A DNA stretch of 64,000 nt from contig CATQHC010000002.1 of assembly GCA_958295775.1 (NCBI GenBank), positions 1,139,830 to 1,203,829 on the forward strand. Direction: 5' to 3'. The notes under the pieces were generated by a model. The model was not told the DNA's origin and did no database searches. It was given only the letters and a program-made list of their open reading frames with translations. This DNA comes from Chloroflexota bacterium (lineage in GTDB: Bacteria; Chloroflexota; UBA11872; VXOZ01). A program made the translations under genes and the position numbers. Shown here one piece after another: positions 36,233 to 44,608 of the stretch. Each line of letters starts with the position of its first letter. Position 1 is the stretch's first letter.

Positions 36233-36233
36233 C
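36209..36233. repeat. Dispersed repeat family E inside the 3' end of the PPC lipoprotein gene
   Basis: GGATTCCCGCTTTCGCGGGG and a few further bases; hairpin CCCGC-TTTC-GCGGG. A relative is at 62174-62195. It supplies the last codons and stop of the lipoprotein gene. Confidence 0.6.
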
Positions 36234-36244
36234 GGACGTTGAAA

Positions 36245-36278
36245 GAGAATGGCGGACAAGAAGCCAACCGCCATTCTC
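36245..36278. terminator. Hairpin between convergent lipoprotein and mutL genes
   Basis: Perfect 11-bp stem GAGAATGGCGG (36245-36255) with 36268-36278 and a 12-nt loop. The T-tracts on either side are short (ATCCTGTTC and TTTC), so it is a moderate bidirectional terminator at best. Confidence 0.55.
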
Positions 36279-36425
36279 ATCCTGTTCTGTAGCCTGCGCA
36301 AGACTATGGTGCTAAAAGGTACACCATGACGACTCCGCCTCAAGCGGGGGCCAAGCTTCCCACGCTACTCCATTAACTTGCGCCACGCTCTGTACGATTC
36401 TCCACACTACGCTGCCTGGCCACAC

Positions 36426-38135
36426 TCACGTGCGCCCAAACTCGCGCGCCAGTTGCGCATGGGAGAGCCGCACCATCGTCGGACGGCCGTGCGGACAGGT
36501 TCGGGCAAGGTCGCAGCGCTCCAGCGCGCTAAGTAGCGCCATTATCTGCTCGTGCGAGAGCACGTCGCCGGCCTTGACCGCCCCGTGGCACGCAATCACC
36601 CAGCGGAGCCGTTCCAGCGGGTCGCCGCGATAGTCAGGGTTGTCCTCTTGTTCGATGACGGTCACTACAAAGCCGCCCCAGTCATGCCCTTTGTCTGCGA
36701 GAAAAACCGGCACAGCGCGCAAAAGCCACGCGTCATTGCCAAACGGCTCGAGCGCGAAGCCCATCCGTGCCAGTTCCTCCACGTGCGTTTCCAACCATTG
36801 CACGTGCGTGGGGCTGAGGGCAAGCGGTTGCGGCTGAAGCAGCGGCTGGCTCTCCGCTCCCGGCAACCGCTTGAGCACGGCTTCATAGAGCACGCGCTCG
36901 TGGGCGGAGTGTTGATCGATCAAGTACATGCCGTCTACGCCCTCGGCGATGACGTACATGTTGCCGAGTTGCCCGAGCACCCGCAGCTCCGCGGGTGCGC
37001 TTGGCGCGGAATGGACCGCGCCGTTTTCCGGCGTGGTAGTTCCCGCGCCCGCGGGACGAAAGAGATCTACCGCTTGCCCGGACTGCCCCGGAACCGCAGC
37101 CGCGCTTGCGCTGCGCCAGGAGTCCATGGATTGAAAGTGCTGGCGCATGGGCTGCACCGCCACGTGCTGCGCCAAGACCGAGCGCACCGCGCTCCGCAAC
37201 TGCCGCACGATCCGGCCGGCATCCTTGAGCCGAATATCTGACTTCTGCGGATGGACGTTGACATCGACCTCCTCCCAAGGCAGCGCGACGTTGAGGGCAG
37301 CAAGCGGATAGCGCCCCTCAGGCATGAGTTCCGCATACACGTCGGTGATGGCATAGGTCAGCGCACGTTGTTGCACCCAGCGGTTGTTTACAAAAAGTGA
37401 TATGCCCGTGCGGTTGCCCCGGTTGACTGTGGGCTGCACTAGGACACCGTGTACGAGCGGTTCGTCAATCGCAATCAACTGCTCGGCGATTTCATGGCCG
37501 TGCATCGCGATAAACACGTCCTCGATACGTCCGCTGCCGCTCGCCGCGAATACCTCCCGCCCATTAACGGTAAGTGTAAAGCGCACCGCGGGGTGGCTAA
37601 GCGCGAGATGCTGCACACATTGAATGATGCGTTGCGTTTCCGCCTGAGGGCTCTTGCAAAAGGCGAGCCGCGCCGGGACGTTGAAGAAGAGGTGCTGCAC
37701 GTCCACGGCAGTGCCGACCGGCCCGGCCGCCGGCTCTACCGCTACGCGCTCTCCTCCAACCGCTGTCAGAACGTGCGCGGCGCGGTCTGCGGCCGTACGC
37801 GAACGAACATGCAAATGCGAGACTGCTGCAATTGACGCGAGCGCTTCGCCCCGGAACCCCAAAGTCTGTATGGCCGCCAGGTCCTCGACGCTGCTGATCT
37901 TGCTCGTGGCGTAACGGCGCACGGTGAGCGGAAGCTCAGTCCCGGAAATCCCTGTGCCGTCGTCTGCGACCACGATGCGGCGCAACCCGCCCTGCTCGAC
38001 TCCGACTGCAACGGCAGCGGCCTGCGCATCGAGCGCGTTCTCGCACAGTTCTTTCACCACCGACGCGGGACGCTCTACTACTTCACCGGCCGCGATCTTT
38101 GCCGCGAGCGCAGCAGGCAGTACTTGGACGGCCAT
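36426..38135 (-). CDS. mutL: DNA mismatch repair endonuclease MutL
   Basis: 569 residues. GHKL ATPase motifs: KIAAGEVVERPASVVKEL (13-30), ENALDA with Asn33, DDGTG (58-62) and GFRGEAL (93-99), then DVNVHPQKSDIRL (291-303). After a variable linker (about 330-385) comes the C-terminal dimerisation/endonuclease domain with DQHSAHERVLYE (407-418), a slight variant of the usual DQHA-type metal motif, and the later ACHGAVKAGD and CPHGRPT. It nicks DNA under MutS control in mismatch repair. ATG start. It stands alone, with no mutS in the window. Confidence 0.95.
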   Translation of the reverse strand: MAVQVLPAALAAKIAAGEVVERPASVVKELCENALDAQAAAVAVGVEQGGLRRIVVADDGTGISGTELPLTVRRYATSKISSVEDLAAIQTLGFRGEALASIAAVSHLHVRSRTAADRAAHVLTAVGGERVAVEPAAGPVGTAVDVQHLFFNVPARLAFCKSPQAETQRIIQCVQHLALSHPAVRFTLTVNGREVFAASGSGRIEDVFIAMHGHEIAEQLIAIDEPLVHGVLVQPTVNRGNRTGISLFVNNRWVQQRALTYAITDVYAELMPEGRYPLAALNVALPWEEVDVNVHPQKSDIRLKDAGRIVRQLRSAVRSVLAQHVAVQPMRQHFQSMDSWRSASAAAVPGQSGQAVDLFRPAGAGTTTPENGAVHSAPSAPAELRVLGQLGNMYVIAEGVDGMYLIDQHSAHERVLYEAVLKRLPGAESQPLLQPQPLALSPTHVQWLETHVEELARMGFALEPFGNDAWLLRAVPVFLADKGHDWGGFVVTVIEQEDNPDYRGDPLERLRWVIACHGAVKAGDVLSHEQIMALLSALERCDLARTCPHGRPTMVRLSHAQLAREFGRT

Positions 38136-38517
38136 GCGCAGATCCTCTCCATGCCATTCCTAATAGCAGGATAGCAATGGCAGCCACAGCCGGTCAAAAG
38201 CCTTGGACGGAAGAACACGGGAGTCTTGGAGGCGCGGATCCCTTTAATCACCAAGCGGTAGTCCGGCAACCAAAGCGTTGCCTGTCGCCGCTCCCTGAAC
38301 ACTGCTATGGACCAATGGAAACCAGCCAGTCAACACCCAAACGTTCGCACTCCGAGCAGCCCTCCACTTGGTTTCCAATAATGTTTTATAATAATTGCCT
38401 CGCAAAAAAGAATATTATCTAATAATATTCACTCATTATACTTGACACAGAGACACTCATATATTAGAATACTAGCAGAGGCTTGATTCAACAATCATTA
38501 CTATTGGAGGTAAAGAA
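38136..38517. other. Divergent, AT-rich region between mutL and hsp20
   Basis: 382 bp. The 38380-38517 part is strikingly AT-rich for this window and carries the hsp20 promoter and an inverted repeat. No gene is present; the mutL promoter was not identified. Confidence 0.6.
38410..38470 (+). promoter_or_regulatory. hsp20 promoter with upstream inverted repeat
   Basis: TTGACA (38442-38447), 17-bp spacer and TAGAAT (38465-38470). Directly upstream GAATATTAT (38410-38418) and ATAATATTC (38422-38430) form a 9-bp inverted repeat with a 3-bp spacer. This is not the CIRCE sequence, so regulation by HrcA is not supported. Confidence 0.72.
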
Positions 38518-38970
38518 ATGGCTGAACTCAAGCGCTACGAGCCCCACACGTTTGCGACCGTGCAGGATGTCTTCGATCGACTCTTCGATCGGTCGCTCTT
38601 TGGTCCAGGCCCTTTCGCCAACGGGGCCGCGTCACCGGTGAGCCGCGCTCTCCCCTCTAACCTCTGGGAGACGGATGAGGCCTATGTCCTCGAGCTGGCG
38701 ATCCCGGGCGTCAATCCCGACGACATCGAGATGACCCTGAGCAAGGGCAGCCTGATCATCAAGGGCCGGTACGAGAGTCCTGAGACCATTGCGGGCACCA
38801 ACATTTGGCGCAACTTGCCCGAAGGCGAGTTCGAGCTTGCCTACACGTTGCCCAGCGCAGTCTACGCCGACGATGCAACGGTCTCCTGGTCGAACGGCAT
38901 CTTCAAGGTGCACCTACCCAAGGAGGAGAAGGCAAAGTCGAAGCGGCTGAAGATCAACGTGGGTAGGTAG
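38518..38970 (+). CDS. Hsp20/alpha-crystallin small heat shock protein
   Basis: 150 residues. A short N-terminal arm (FATVQDVFDRLFDRSLFG) is followed by an alpha-crystallin domain (about 45-143: WETDEAYVLELAIPGVNPDDIEM, SLIIKGRY, NGIFKVHLPK). The GxL-type end is the family's usual NGxxxVxLPK motif. It is an ATP-independent holdase forming oligomers in the cytoplasm. ATG with GGAGG 9 nt upstream. It is monocistronic: strong promoter before, strong terminator after. Confidence 0.95.
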   Translation: MAELKRYEPHTFATVQDVFDRLFDRSLFGPGPFANGAASPVSRALPSNLWETDEAYVLELAIPGVNPDDIEMTLSKGSLIIKGRYESPETIAGTNIWRNLPEGEFELAYTLPSAVYADDATVSWSNGIFKVHLPKEEKAKSKRLKINVGR

Positions 38971-39012
38971 GCAGCGCACCGTTTCCACCCCAGGCATTGC
39001 TTGAGGAATACA

Positions 39013-39060
39013 GGACGCCCGCAGTGCTCTTGAAAGCTCTGCGGGCGTCCTTGCATCTTT
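39013..39060 (+). terminator. Rho-independent terminator of hsp20
   Basis: Perfect 12-bp stem GGACGCCCGCAG (39013-39024) with 39039-39050 and a 14-nt loop, followed by TTGCATCTTT. Confidence 0.85.
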
Positions 39061-39309
39061 AGTCTGAATGCACGTTACGGAAGCCCGCTTCGTGCCGAGA
39101 TTTTCTCGACAATCCGGGGCACCCAGTCATCTATTCACTCTGCGTCACGTGTGCGGCGTCTTGAACGGCGGACTTACCTCCATGCTCCCTGTATCCAGAA
39201 CTGCGCTTCTCGCCAGAAATCCCTTTGAGACGATCCCGCTCCAGGCACCCACTTTGCTCAGCGCTTCGGAGACCCGTTGGCTGACACACTGTTTGCGTGG
39301 CTTCTTTCC

Positions 39310-41070
39310 TCACCCCTCGACCAGAGCGCCGCCCTGCTGGAGCTTCCAGTCGTGCGCACGCGCAAGCAAGTCCCGGATGCTGCGTTCGGCTGCGGCGCCC
39401 ACAGCGCCGCTCATCGCTACCAATTCATCCACTTGCTGATCTGCTGCCAGCACGTTGACGTGAGTGATTGTGCGGCTGTCTGCCGACTCCTTATGGATAA
39501 AATAGTGGTGATCGGCATACGCCGCCACCTGCGGCAGATGCGTCACGCAGATCACCTGGTGACTTTGGATGAGGTTCCACATCTTCTCGCCCAGCACCGC
39601 GCCGCTGCGGCCCCCCACGCCAATCTCGATCTCGTCGAAGACAAGCACCGGTGTTTCATCAGCGTGGGCGAGCGCCGACTTGAGGGCAAGCAAGAGGCGC
39701 GATGCCTCGCCCCCGGATGCAATTGCGGCCAACGGCTTTGGCGGTTCGCCGGGATTGGGGCTGATGAGAAACTCAACCGTATCGATACCTGTTGGCCCGC
39801 ACTGCAGGGTTTGCGGGCCTTCTTCGGTCTCTACCAGGAGCCCATGCGGCACCACCTCCTGGGTCACGGCCACGTCGAACGACATGTGGGGCATGCCCAG
39901 AAGCGCAAGTTCTCGATGCGCAGCAGCAACTACATCCTGCACAGCGCCCTTGCGTTGCCGCGAGAGATTGGCGGCACACTCCGCAAGTTCTCCATTTAAC
40001 CGCCGCTCTTGCGCGGCAAGATCGTCCACACGGTCCTCGCTGGAGTGAATGCCTTCAAGTTCCGCTGCGGCTCTATCCGCATACGCCAAGACCTCACCAA
40101 TGCTGTCACCGTACTTGCGCTGTAGACTTTCGATTACATCGAGCCGCGCTTCCACCACTAGCAGTCGATTCGGTTCTTGCTCCAGACTACCGGCATAGCG
40201 CCGCACGTCAGCGACGAGCTCCTCCAACTGCGCCGAGATTTCCTGTCCGACGCGGAGGTACGGCCCCGTTTCCGGATCGAGTTCAGTCAAGCGTTGGAGC
40301 GTTGCAACCGCCTCCCCCAGCAAGTCGCTTGCGGTCCGCGCGGGATCGGGAGCATCGCTCAGAATCTCAAGGACACTGCCGGTGAGATCGACTAACTCTG
40401 CGCTATGACGCAGCCGCCGGTACTCATTGCGCAGCGCTTCTTCCTCACCGGTTTGAAGACCCGCCTCCGCGATCTCTTGAATTTGAAAAGCGAGCAAGTC
40501 GGCGCGCTGCGCGAGTTCGCGCTTGTCCTGACGCAAATGCCGCAATTCTGACTGTACATGCTGCAGTGTGCGGAAGGTTTGCCGTACTTGCTGCCGCAGG
40601 CCGTCAAGTCCGGCGAAGCGATCAAGAAAGTCCAACTGGAGCCGGGAGCGCAGCAGCGAGAGATTCTCGCCCTGGCCGTGAATGTCTACCATCAAGCCGG
40701 CCACCTGCTGCAAGGCGCCTACGGGCACGGCGCGACCTTGGATGCGCGCAGTCGTGCGGCCGGAAGCCGCAATCTCGCGCCCAAGTCGCAAGCGGTTTTC
40801 CTCATCCAGGTTGGCGCCAATCTCATCCAGCGCTTCGGCGAGAGCCGGACGCACGGCATCCAGCACAAATGTGCCGGCAACCCGCGCAGTGCGAGCGCCG
40901 CTCCGCACCTCAGCAGCGCCCACGCGGTTTCCGAGCAACGCGCCGATGGCGTCGATGATGATAGACTTCCCGGCGCCGGTTTCGCCGGTGAGGACATTGA
41001 AGCCAGCGCCAAAATCGACCCGCACCTCGTCGATGAGGGCAAAGTCGTGGATCTCTAAGTGCTCCAGCAT
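39310..41070 (-). CDS. recN: DNA repair protein RecN
   Basis: 586 residues of the SMC-like ATPase RecN. Walker A GETGAGKS is at 29-36 right after MLEHLEIHDFALIDEVRVDF. A long central coiled-coil region (about 150-380) follows, then the C-terminal half-site with GGEASRLLLALKSAL and Walker B PVLVFDEIEIGVGGRSG, and VICVTHLPQVAAYAD. It acts in double-strand break repair. The gene lies 8 bp after nadK, the same nadK-recN order seen in many bacteria. About 250 bp downstream (39061-39309) hold no gene. Confidence 0.95.
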   Translation of the reverse strand: MLEHLEIHDFALIDEVRVDFGAGFNVLTGETGAGKSIIIDAIGALLGNRVGAAEVRSGARTARVAGTFVLDAVRPALAEALDEIGANLDEENRLRLGREIAASGRTTARIQGRAVPVGALQQVAGLMVDIHGQGENLSLLRSRLQLDFLDRFAGLDGLRQQVRQTFRTLQHVQSELRHLRQDKRELAQRADLLAFQIQEIAEAGLQTGEEEALRNEYRRLRHSAELVDLTGSVLEILSDAPDPARTASDLLGEAVATLQRLTELDPETGPYLRVGQEISAQLEELVADVRRYAGSLEQEPNRLLVVEARLDVIESLQRKYGDSIGEVLAYADRAAAELEGIHSSEDRVDDLAAQERRLNGELAECAANLSRQRKGAVQDVVAAAHRELALLGMPHMSFDVAVTQEVVPHGLLVETEEGPQTLQCGPTGIDTVEFLISPNPGEPPKPLAAIASGGEASRLLLALKSALAHADETPVLVFDEIEIGVGGRSGAVLGEKMWNLIQSHQVICVTHLPQVAAYADHHYFIHKESADSRTITHVNVLAADQQVDELVAMSGAVGAAAERSIRDLLARAHDWKLQQGGALVEG

Positions 41071-41078
41071 CGCGAGTC

Positions 41079-41906
41079 CTAGGAGCTATCGAGGGGTATC
41101 CTGAGCTTGCGCACCAGGGTCTCATAGAAGTACGTGGGCTCTTGCACGCGGGCGAATTTGCACGACTGGGTCGCGGTGGTCAGGTGCATCATTCCCTCGT
41201 TGGCGAGATCGCCCACCGGCAGCCCGTCGATGGTAACCACTGCTTCATGCTGGTGGAAGACCTGCAGGCGCAGGCGAGCAGACTGTCGCAAGACGAACGG
41301 AGTCGTCGGTCCACGCAACACACACATCGGCGTGATGAGCATATTCCGCACCTCAGGATGCAGGATCGGCCCGCCGGCCACCATCGAGTATGCCGTAGAC
41401 CCGGTAGCAGTGGAAATCATGAGACCGTCCGCTACGTAATCGGCAAGAAACGCGTCGTCGATCCATACTTTTATGTCAAGTACACGGCGTACGTGGCCCT
41501 GGCTGATCAAGGCCTCGTTGAGGGCGAGAGTCTGTTTCGTTTCACCCTCTATCAAGCAATCAAGCATGGAGCGCTCTTCTATCCAGTATTCCCCGTTCAG
41601 GAAGCGCGGTAATGACTGGATTGCTTCCGCCGGCAGCAATTCCGAGAGAAAGCCTAGACGTCCAAACTTTACGCCTACGATGGGAACGTCACTCTCCGCG
41701 CACAGTGGCGCCGCCCGCAGGATGCTGCCGTCGCCGCCCAGCGTAAAGAGCAGGTCGGTTTCCGGGATTCTTTCTTGCCAGTCTGATTCCGCTTCCACCG
41801 GCACGTGCCACGCGGCATGCCCGTCTTTCTCAACCAGGGAATGCAGAACCGTCGCCAGCGACTGCGCTTGCTCGCGACCGGGATGGTAGAGCAATCCAAT
41901 ATTCAC
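41079..41906 (-). CDS. nadK: NAD kinase
   Basis: 275 residues. The ATP-NAD kinase motif LGGDGSILRAA has Gly57-Gly58-Asp59. FGRLGFLSE, the NE-containing ALNEALI and the TPTGSTAY-like TATGSTAYSMVAGGPILHP are all present. It phosphorylates NAD to NADP. The GTG at 41906 gives the usual start MNIGLLYHPG; an open frame continues 16 codons upstream without support. First gene of a two-gene unit with recN. Confidence 0.9.
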   Translation of the reverse strand: MNIGLLYHPGREQAQSLATVLHSLVEKDGHAAWHVPVEAESDWQERIPETDLLFTLGGDGSILRAAPLCAESDVPIVGVKFGRLGFLSELLPAEAIQSLPRFLNGEYWIEERSMLDCLIEGETKQTLALNEALISQGHVRRVLDIKVWIDDAFLADYVADGLMISTATGSTAYSMVAGGPILHPEVRNMLITPMCVLRGPTTPFVLRQSARLRLQVFHQHEAVVTIDGLPVGDLANEGMMHLTTATQSCKFARVQEPTYFYETLVRKLRIPLDSS

Positions 41907-42312
41907 GGCTGCGTGCCTATCTCTCACTTTTCGCAGATCAGGTATCTGCCACACACCATCATTGCGCTTTCACACGCGCAAACTGCGAACCCGAAGTGTA
42001 ATGAACTGCTGTGCCTGCAATGAATTCAGCACGCATCACTTTATGACTCAGAGCCTGGGCGCGGTTCAATTATACCGTAGTGAGCGGCAGCGAGAGCGCG
42101 TTGCGCCCACTGCACGGCGGCCTGTCAACCTATATCCGCCTGACACACGCGCCGCATGGGTCGTCGCGGGCAGCCTATTTCAATCGGCGGCACTCTCATC
42201 CCGCACGAGAAATGATAGTCGGTCCCTGCTTGCCATGGCACGCGGTCGTTTCGTCCCGGGACGAGTGCAAACGGGGCAGCCACGGTCTCGCTTCCGACGC
42301 CGCAGCGGTTTG
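41907..42312. other. Intergenic, no gene seen
   Basis: 406 bp between nadK and the glycosyltransferase gene, both on the minus strand. Short frames are present but show no family features. The nadK promoter is expected near 41920-42000 but was not pinned down. Confidence 0.5.
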
Positions 42313-43470
42313 CTATAGAACCGACTCATGCTGCTGCGCGCCGTACTGTAAGCCGTGCGTGAGTTGGCGGTACATGAGCACGGTCTTCGCCGCAATTCGG
42401 CTCTGCGTATACTCTCGGAGCACCCGCATTCGTCCCTGTGCGCCAAGTTCGTGGCGCAGCGACGTCTCTAGGTGAAGCCGGTTCAGGATCTCTGCCAGCG
42501 CTTCTGCATCCCCTTCAGGAAACGTCATGCCGCCGCGGTCGGTGTCGCTGTCACCGACAATCTCTGGGATCTCGCCCGATTCCGAGCCTACCACGGGCAC
42601 TCCACACGCCATCGCCTCAATGAGCACCCGCCCAAACTGCTCTTTCCAGTTCGGTGTCGTGAGAGAAGGCAGCACACAGACATGCATGGCGCGATAGTGC
42701 GCCGGCATCGCGCTGCTGGGAACGTGGCCGAGAAACTCAACGCGATCCTGGATGTGCAGTGACTCTACGAGTGCTCGGAGCGACGATTCCGCTGGGCCTG
42801 TCCCAAAGAGTTGGATACGGTATGGGAAGGAGAGCCGGGAGGCGGCATTGAGCAGCACGTGAACGCCTTTTTCGCGAACTAATCGACCCACGTACCCAAT
42901 CGTATAAACGTTATCGCGTTCGTGCGGATCGGTCCTCGGAGAAAAGAGGTCCGGGTCTACACCGAATTGCGGAAAGACCGCTGAGGGGTAAGAATAACGC
43001 TTACGGCGGAGGACTTCCTGTGCTTGGCGGGAGCCTGCCTGCGCTGCATTTGCCTTGAGCAAGCAGTAGAGTTCGAAGAAGTAGAACGGCAGCGGATAGA
43101 TCCTGTAGATATTCTGCCATGCAAAGAAAATCGTCTTGGCGCCAACACGCCGCGCATGCCAAATGGCGTGTGCCGTCGCAAAGTTGTAGGGCTCTTCGTC
43201 GACGTGCACCACGTCGGGCTGCCACTCCAAGAGATGACGCCGGAGGTTGGGGTAGTAGTGAACATGATAGTGACCATTGAAGCGCATGTGCTCCGGCACT
43301 AGTTCGTACCCGCTCATAAAGCGAGCATCCAACATCTGGCGATGGTCGCCCTCTTGCCAGTAGCGAGGCACGATAGCGCGGAGGTCAACATCCGAAAATC
43401 TGGCGATTTCTTCCATCTTGCGCTGATAGGTGCCAACCACCAGCGCCTTGGAGATGTAGAGCACCCTCAT
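42313..43470 (-). CDS. Glycosyltransferase family 4 protein
   Basis: 385 residues, two Rossmann domains (GT-B). The N-terminal part begins MRVLYISKALVVGTYQRKM; the C-terminal part has the nucleotide-sugar region GYVGRLVREKGVHVLLNA and VLIEAMACGVPVVGSESGEIPEIVGD with the retaining-GT4 EX7E-like segment. It starts at the ATG that overlaps the previous stop by one base (TGATG), hence translational coupling; the longer frame upstream is a shadow of that gene. It probably adds a sugar to a cell-surface glycan. Confidence 0.88.
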   Translation of the reverse strand: MRVLYISKALVVGTYQRKMEEIARFSDVDLRAIVPRYWQEGDHRQMLDARFMSGYELVPEHMRFNGHYHVHYYPNLRRHLLEWQPDVVHVDEEPYNFATAHAIWHARRVGAKTIFFAWQNIYRIYPLPFYFFELYCLLKANAAQAGSRQAQEVLRRKRYSYPSAVFPQFGVDPDLFSPRTDPHERDNVYTIGYVGRLVREKGVHVLLNAASRLSFPYRIQLFGTGPAESSLRALVESLHIQDRVEFLGHVPSSAMPAHYRAMHVCVLPSLTTPNWKEQFGRVLIEAMACGVPVVGSESGEIPEIVGDSDTDRGGMTFPEGDAEALAEILNRLHLETSLRHELGAQGRMRVLREYTQSRIAAKTVLMYRQLTHGLQYGAQQHESVL

Positions 43471-44597
43471 CAGTTGACCTGTTTGTAGACCGCTACGGTC
43501 TGTGCGGCCGTTCGCTCCCACGAGAAAGTACGTGCTCTTGCCAGCGCTCGTTCGGCGTAGTGCACCCGTTCCTGCTCGGATTCCCATAGTCGCTCGATCG
43601 CTGCCGTCCACGCGTCGGCGTCGTCAGGCGGAACCAAGATCCCGCCCTCTCCCACTACTTCAGGCAGAGAAGCCGCGTTGCTGCTTACTACCGGCGTGCC
43701 GCACGCCATAGCTTCCAAAGGGTCAAGGCCGAAGCCCTCATAGCGGGATGGAAAAACGAAAACCGTCGCGGCCCTGTACAGGAGCGGCTTATCTGCCTCC
43801 GGCACACCGCCCAAAAAGCGCACACGGGGCCCAATCTCCGTTGACGTGGCTGCGTGCACCCAATCGGGAAAGAGAACTGCCTTCCCATGCCGGGTGCGGC
43901 CGGCGACGACAAGAGTAACGTCATTGGGCAGTTTCCTCAGCGCGTCGAACAGCACGCCAATGTTCTTGCGCACATCCAATCCACCCAGATAGAAGAGAAA
44001 GCGCTCCGGCAGATCGTAGCGGCGCCGTACTGCCATCACATCCTCAACGGGCGCAATGGTGGAAAAGCGGGAGTCGGCCGCGAGGTGCACAACATGCACG
44101 TCATCGTCGGCCAGGCCGAGGCGCTCTGTGACGTCGCGCTTAGACGCCTCTGAATCCGTGATAATGGCATCTGCCTTGTGCGCTGCCGCCATGCCGAGGC
44201 TGGTATAGAGCCGTACGAGGAAATTGCCGCGATATTCGGGCAGCACCACTGGAATCAGGTCGTGGATTGTGGCGACCAGCGGAAAGCTGTGGTAGTGCGG
44301 CGGCGCAAAGTACGGTACGTGGCCCACCACGCTTTCTCCCACCTTGGCGGCAAGGCGCGGCCACGTGAACTGCTCCCACCAGAGTTTGGCTAGGTTGCCG
44401 CTGCCAAGTGCCCCACGCAATGGCGACCGCGCCTGGATGCCGCCAACCGGGCGCATAGTATCGCGTGAGAAGTAAGGGATCTGCACCCCAAGCCGCACGT
44501 CGTCACGCTTCAGTAGAGCTCGCAACAAGTGATACGAGTATTGTGCGCTGCCGGTGTGGTGCACATTGAGGAAATACCCATTGATGGCAATTTCCAT
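43470..44597 (-). CDS. Glycosyltransferase family 4 protein
   Basis: 375 residues. MEIAINGYFLNVHHTGSAQYSYHLLRAL at the start and FYLGGLDVRKNIGVLFDALRKL, FVFPSRYEGFGLDPLEAMACGTPVVSSNAASLPEVVG at the C-terminal nucleotide-sugar site are typical GT4 (mannosyl/rhamnosyl-type) features. It follows the secreted hydrolase-like gene by 11 bp and overlaps the next glycosyltransferase by one base, so the three form one operon. Confidence 0.9.
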   Translation of the reverse strand: MEIAINGYFLNVHHTGSAQYSYHLLRALLKRDDVRLGVQIPYFSRDTMRPVGGIQARSPLRGALGSGNLAKLWWEQFTWPRLAAKVGESVVGHVPYFAPPHYHSFPLVATIHDLIPVVLPEYRGNFLVRLYTSLGMAAAHKADAIITDSEASKRDVTERLGLADDDVHVVHLAADSRFSTIAPVEDVMAVRRRYDLPERFLFYLGGLDVRKNIGVLFDALRKLPNDVTLVVAGRTRHGKAVLFPDWVHAATSTEIGPRVRFLGGVPEADKPLLYRAATVFVFPSRYEGFGLDPLEAMACGTPVVSSNAASLPEVVGEGGILVPPDDADAWTAAIERLWESEQERVHYAERALARARTFSWERTAAQTVAVYKQVN

Positions 44598-44608
44598 GGC
44601 AGTGCGGG

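Noticed and set aside
38380-38520. CIRCE element upstream of hsp20
   Set aside because: The inverted repeat present (GAATATTAT/ATAATATTC) does not match the TTAGCACTC-N9-GAGTGCTAA pattern.
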